Below, piece by piece: positions 6,132-7,544 of a stretch of 7,544 bases of DNA. The notes below the pieces were generated by a model. It searched no databases, was not told where the DNA came from, and worked only from the letters and a program-made list of their open reading frames with translations. The DNA comes from JAVVFH01 sp032250585 (GTDB taxonomy: Bacteria; Pseudomonadota; Gammaproteobacteria; Xanthomonadales; SZUA-36): positions 1-7,544 of the forward strand of contig JAVVFH010000168.1 of NCBI GenBank assembly GCA_032250585.1, in the 5' to 3' direction. A program made the translations under genes and the position numbers. How positions within the stretch are numbered: position 1 is the stretch's first letter; each line of letters opens with the position of its first letter.

Positions 6132-6919
6132 GGCCGTTGTACATCGCCACCAGATCCGGCGCACGCATCTCCGCACAGGGGCCGACCCTGCGGGTCGACA
6201 GGCCCGATCGCGCACCGGCGGTCATGGCGCTGAGATACGTGTCGCAGGTGGTCTGCCCCGTCACTACGCACTGGAGCAGCAAAGCACTCAGCCAGTGCAT
6301 GCAATCGGGTGTACCCATTGTCTTTACTGACCCGGGTGGCAAGGTCATCGGCTTTTTATACGGTCAGGCCACGCCAAAGTGCGGCGACGTTTTTGCCCGC
6401 TTGATCGAACTGCTGGATCAATCCGATGGCATGCGCATCTACACAACGTGGCGCAAGGCCATGGAAAGCCGGCAGCGTTGCCGCCTGTCCCGTCACCTGC
6501 GCATTCCGGCCGACCGCCACCGCTGCCGCACGCTGAAACGAATATGCACACATGAGCGCCAACGGCGTGCCGAAACCCACCTGGTCCAGTTGCTCGAACG
6601 GTGCTGGCATCAGGCGCTGGCTGGTTTTTCCAGCGAGTATCTGTCCGGCGTTGGCATGAGTGCCCGGCACCAACGTACCTTGTGGCCGCAAGTCGATCTG
6701 TCGACCCAGTTTGCAAGCTACCTGGAATGGGATTTGCTACTCCCTTCCCTGGAAATTCTCAATCACCTGACGCGGGCCAGTAGGGCTGGGCGGCCGACAG
6801 AATGGCTCCGCACCTTTGCACTGGCCCGCTTCGGATGCCTGTGTCCTGACCTGGAAGCACGCGCCTCGGAATGGATCCATCGGCTGGATATCCGCTTACT
6901 CGAAGAGGGGATCGTCTGA
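6128..6919 (+). CDS. Divergent Cas1-like protein lacking visible catalytic motifs
   Basis: A 263-residue protein. The first 80 residues read like a Cas1 N-terminal beta domain: PLYIATRSGARISAQG (3-18), RYVSQVVCPVTTHWSSKAL (36-54), then SGVPIVFTDPGGKVIGFLYG (60-79). Canonical Cas1 domains show the same order (strand, 'G-x-R-V', 'S-x-V-V', 'S-x-x-A-L', 'G-I-P-V-x-F-x-D'). The C-terminal two thirds are helical and Arg-rich. The E-G-x-A, G-F-L-H and D-L-x-E motifs of active Cas1 are not found; SYLEWDLLLPSLEIL (197-211) may be a remnant of the last one. The gene overlaps cas1 upstream (ATGA) and cas2' downstream (TGATG), so it is clearly a working member of the adaptation cassette. I infer a non-catalytic Cas1 paralog, perhaps a structural partner of Cas1 or Cas2'. 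The Cas1 relationship is a judgement by eye and has not been tested by alignment. Confidence 0.7.
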   Translation: MRPLYIATRSGARISAQGPTLRVDRPDRAPAVMALRYVSQVVCPVTTHWSSKALSQCMQSGVPIVFTDPGGKVIGFLYGQATPKCGDVFARLIELLDQSDGMRIYTTWRKAMESRQRCRLSRHLRIPADRHRCRTLKRICTHERQRRAETHLVQLLERCWHQALAGFSSEYLSGVGMSARHQRTLWPQVDLSTQFASYLEWDLLLPSLEILNHLTRASRAGRPTEWLRTFALARFGCLCPDLEARASEWIHRLDIRLLEEGIV

Positions 6920-7338
6920 TGCCGGCCAGTAGCGCGCTGTGGCTGGTCACTTACGATATCGCCGACCCCCGGCGTCTTGGTCGGGTGGCAAGACTGTTGC
7001 TCAAGCATGGCGTGCGCGTTCAGTACTCGGTATTCGCGGTGATGGCAAGAACCGCGGAAATCCGCGAGCTGAAAACCCTGCTTTCCACGCTGATCAAACC
7101 CAGCGAGGACGATGTGCGAATTTATCCGATATCCGCACGCGGACGCTCTCTACTGCTGGGTGCTTCGATGCTGGCACCCGATCTGCTGCCGCAACATCCG
7201 GTATTTCAGCAGTTGCGGCTGCCACTGGAAATGACGCATACTGTCAGCCAGAAAAAGCGCGACACCCGGCGGCCGCCAGGCAGCGGCAAGCTGTGGTCCA
7301 CCGCTGAACAGGCGCTGATCCGGACAGGCCACTGGTAA
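6919..7338 (+). CDS. cas2: Second Cas2, with a C-terminal extension
   Basis: A 139-residue Cas2. The core (about 1-90) has LWLVTYDIADPRRLGRVARLL (7-27) with the conserved D13, and VQYSVFAVMA (34-43), followed by a helix and the strand VRIYPIS (66-72). Cas2 proteins are usually 85-105 residues, so about 47 residues are extra; this tail is basic and contains QKKRDTRRPPGSGK (111-124). The ATG at 6919 overlaps the stop of the Cas1-like gene (TGATG), with GAAGAGGGG at 6902-6910 as a strong ribosome-binding site; an in-frame ATG at 6871 lies inside that gene and is rejected. It differs greatly from the Cas2 at 4907, so it is not a recent duplicate. It is probably the partner of the Cas1-like protein. 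Confidence 0.92.
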   Translation: MPASSALWLVTYDIADPRRLGRVARLLLKHGVRVQYSVFAVMARTAEIRELKTLLSTLIKPSEDDVRIYPISARGRSLLLGASMLAPDLLPQHPVFQQLRLPLEMTHTVSQKKRDTRRPPGSGKLWSTAEQALIRTGHW

Positions 7339-7409
7339 CTTTTCCGATGTCAAATATTTCACTGAGACCCATTGAAAACATCTGTTTTTATGATGAAAAT
7401 CACGCAGAG
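7339..7409 (+). promoter_or_regulatory. CRISPR leader with candidate array promoter
   Basis: This 71-bp stretch between the second cas2 and the first repeat is clearly richer in A and T than the genes around it, as leaders usually are. It has no open frame. TTGAAA (7372-7377, 5 of 6 to the -35 consensus), a 17-bp spacer and GAAAAT (7395-7400, 4 of 6) could form a promoter starting transcription close to the first repeat; TATGAT (7389-7394) is a better -10 match but has no good -35 at the right distance. GAAATATTTG-like AAATATTT (7352-7359) is a perfect palindrome. The leader role follows from position and repeat orientation. Confidence 0.6.
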
Positions 7410-7544
7410 CGGTTCGAACCACGTTCCTTAAAAAGAAGGGATTAAGACTTTGGTTCCCATACCTAACAAGCGCTCTTCATATCGGTTCGAACCACGTTCC
7501 TTAAAAAGAAGGGATTAAGACGTAAACCAAATGGGTCAACTCGC
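7410..7544 (+). CRISPR. Start of CRISPR array: two repeats, one full spacer
   Basis: Two identical 39-base copies at 7410-7448 and 7483-7521 lie 73 bp apart. The true repeat is probably 36-37 bases, starting at GTTCGAACC (7412) and ending at GATTAAGAC. The shared flanking C and G may be part of the repeat or chance. One complete spacer lies between them (7449 to about 7482-7484, 34-36 bases), and a second begins at 7522 and leaves the window. Within the repeat, TTCCTT (7424-7429) pairs with AAGGGA (7436-7441) around a six-base loop, a likely Cas6 hairpin; cutting at its foot would leave ATTAAGAC, close to the ATTGAAAC tag of many type III crRNAs. This sets the transcribed strand as +. The 5' end GGTTCGAACC is a perfect palindrome. 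Confidence 0.95.

Noticed and set aside
5655..6215. Minus-strand frame opposite cas1
   Set aside because: The + strand encodes Cas1 with intact catalytic residues; the antisense product has no recognisable feature.
7411..7430. tRNA-like T-arm, GGTTCGAACC
   Set aside because: The string resembles the tRNA T-loop, but it recurs 73 bp later as part of a CRISPR repeat, and there is no acceptor, D-arm or anticodon structure around it.

Overview
This window carries most of a type III-B (Cmr) CRISPR-Cas locus from a GC-rich bacterium, most likely a proteobacterium (gamma or beta); no single feature identifies the species. Nearly everything is coded on the + strand with 4-base or near-zero junctions, in the order cmr4 (3' end only), cmr5, [antisense toxin-antitoxin pair], cmr6, csx1-csx16 fusion, cas6, cas2, cas1, cas1-like, second cas2, AT-rich leader, CRISPR array. 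Cas10/Cmr2, Cmr1 and Cmr3 would be expected upstream of position 1 and are not in the window.

Interference half (1-4813). Cmr4, Cmr5 and Cmr6 are subunits of the Cmr effector complex, which binds crRNA and cuts target RNA; in such systems Cas10 makes cyclic oligoadenylate (cOA) when the target is bound. The predicted cOA responder is a 523-residue protein: a CARF domain (LGTG and DITHG motifs), a HEPN ribonuclease domain with RNDIEH, and a complete Csx16 domain at the C-terminus. An alarm-activated RNase is therefore joined to a protein of a proposed ring-nuclease family. Cas6, the predicted pre-crRNA processing nuclease, overlaps this gene by ATGA. Between cmr5 and cmr6, a two-gene module on the minus strand encodes a ribbon-helix-helix antitoxin and a PIN-family RNase toxin. 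Its promoter and a tandem 10-bp operator-like repeat lie against the cmr6 ribosome-binding site.

Adaptation half (4907-7338). A 93-bp gap with a possible promoter separates cas6 from a four-gene cassette, cas2-cas1-cas1L-cas2'. The first Cas1 has all expected catalytic residues. The second (cas1L) resembles Cas1 only in its N-terminal beta domain and lacks the recognisable catalytic motifs. The second Cas2 has a roughly 47-residue C-terminal extension. This doubled cassette, with one apparently inactive Cas1, is the most unusual part of the window together with the Csx1-Csx16 fusion.

Array (7339-7544). A 71-bp AT-rich leader is followed by two repeats with a 73-bp period and one complete spacer; the array runs off the end of the window. 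Repeat orientation (3' end ATTAAGAC, resembling the 8-nt 5' tag of type III crRNAs) indicates transcription on the + strand, away from the cas genes.
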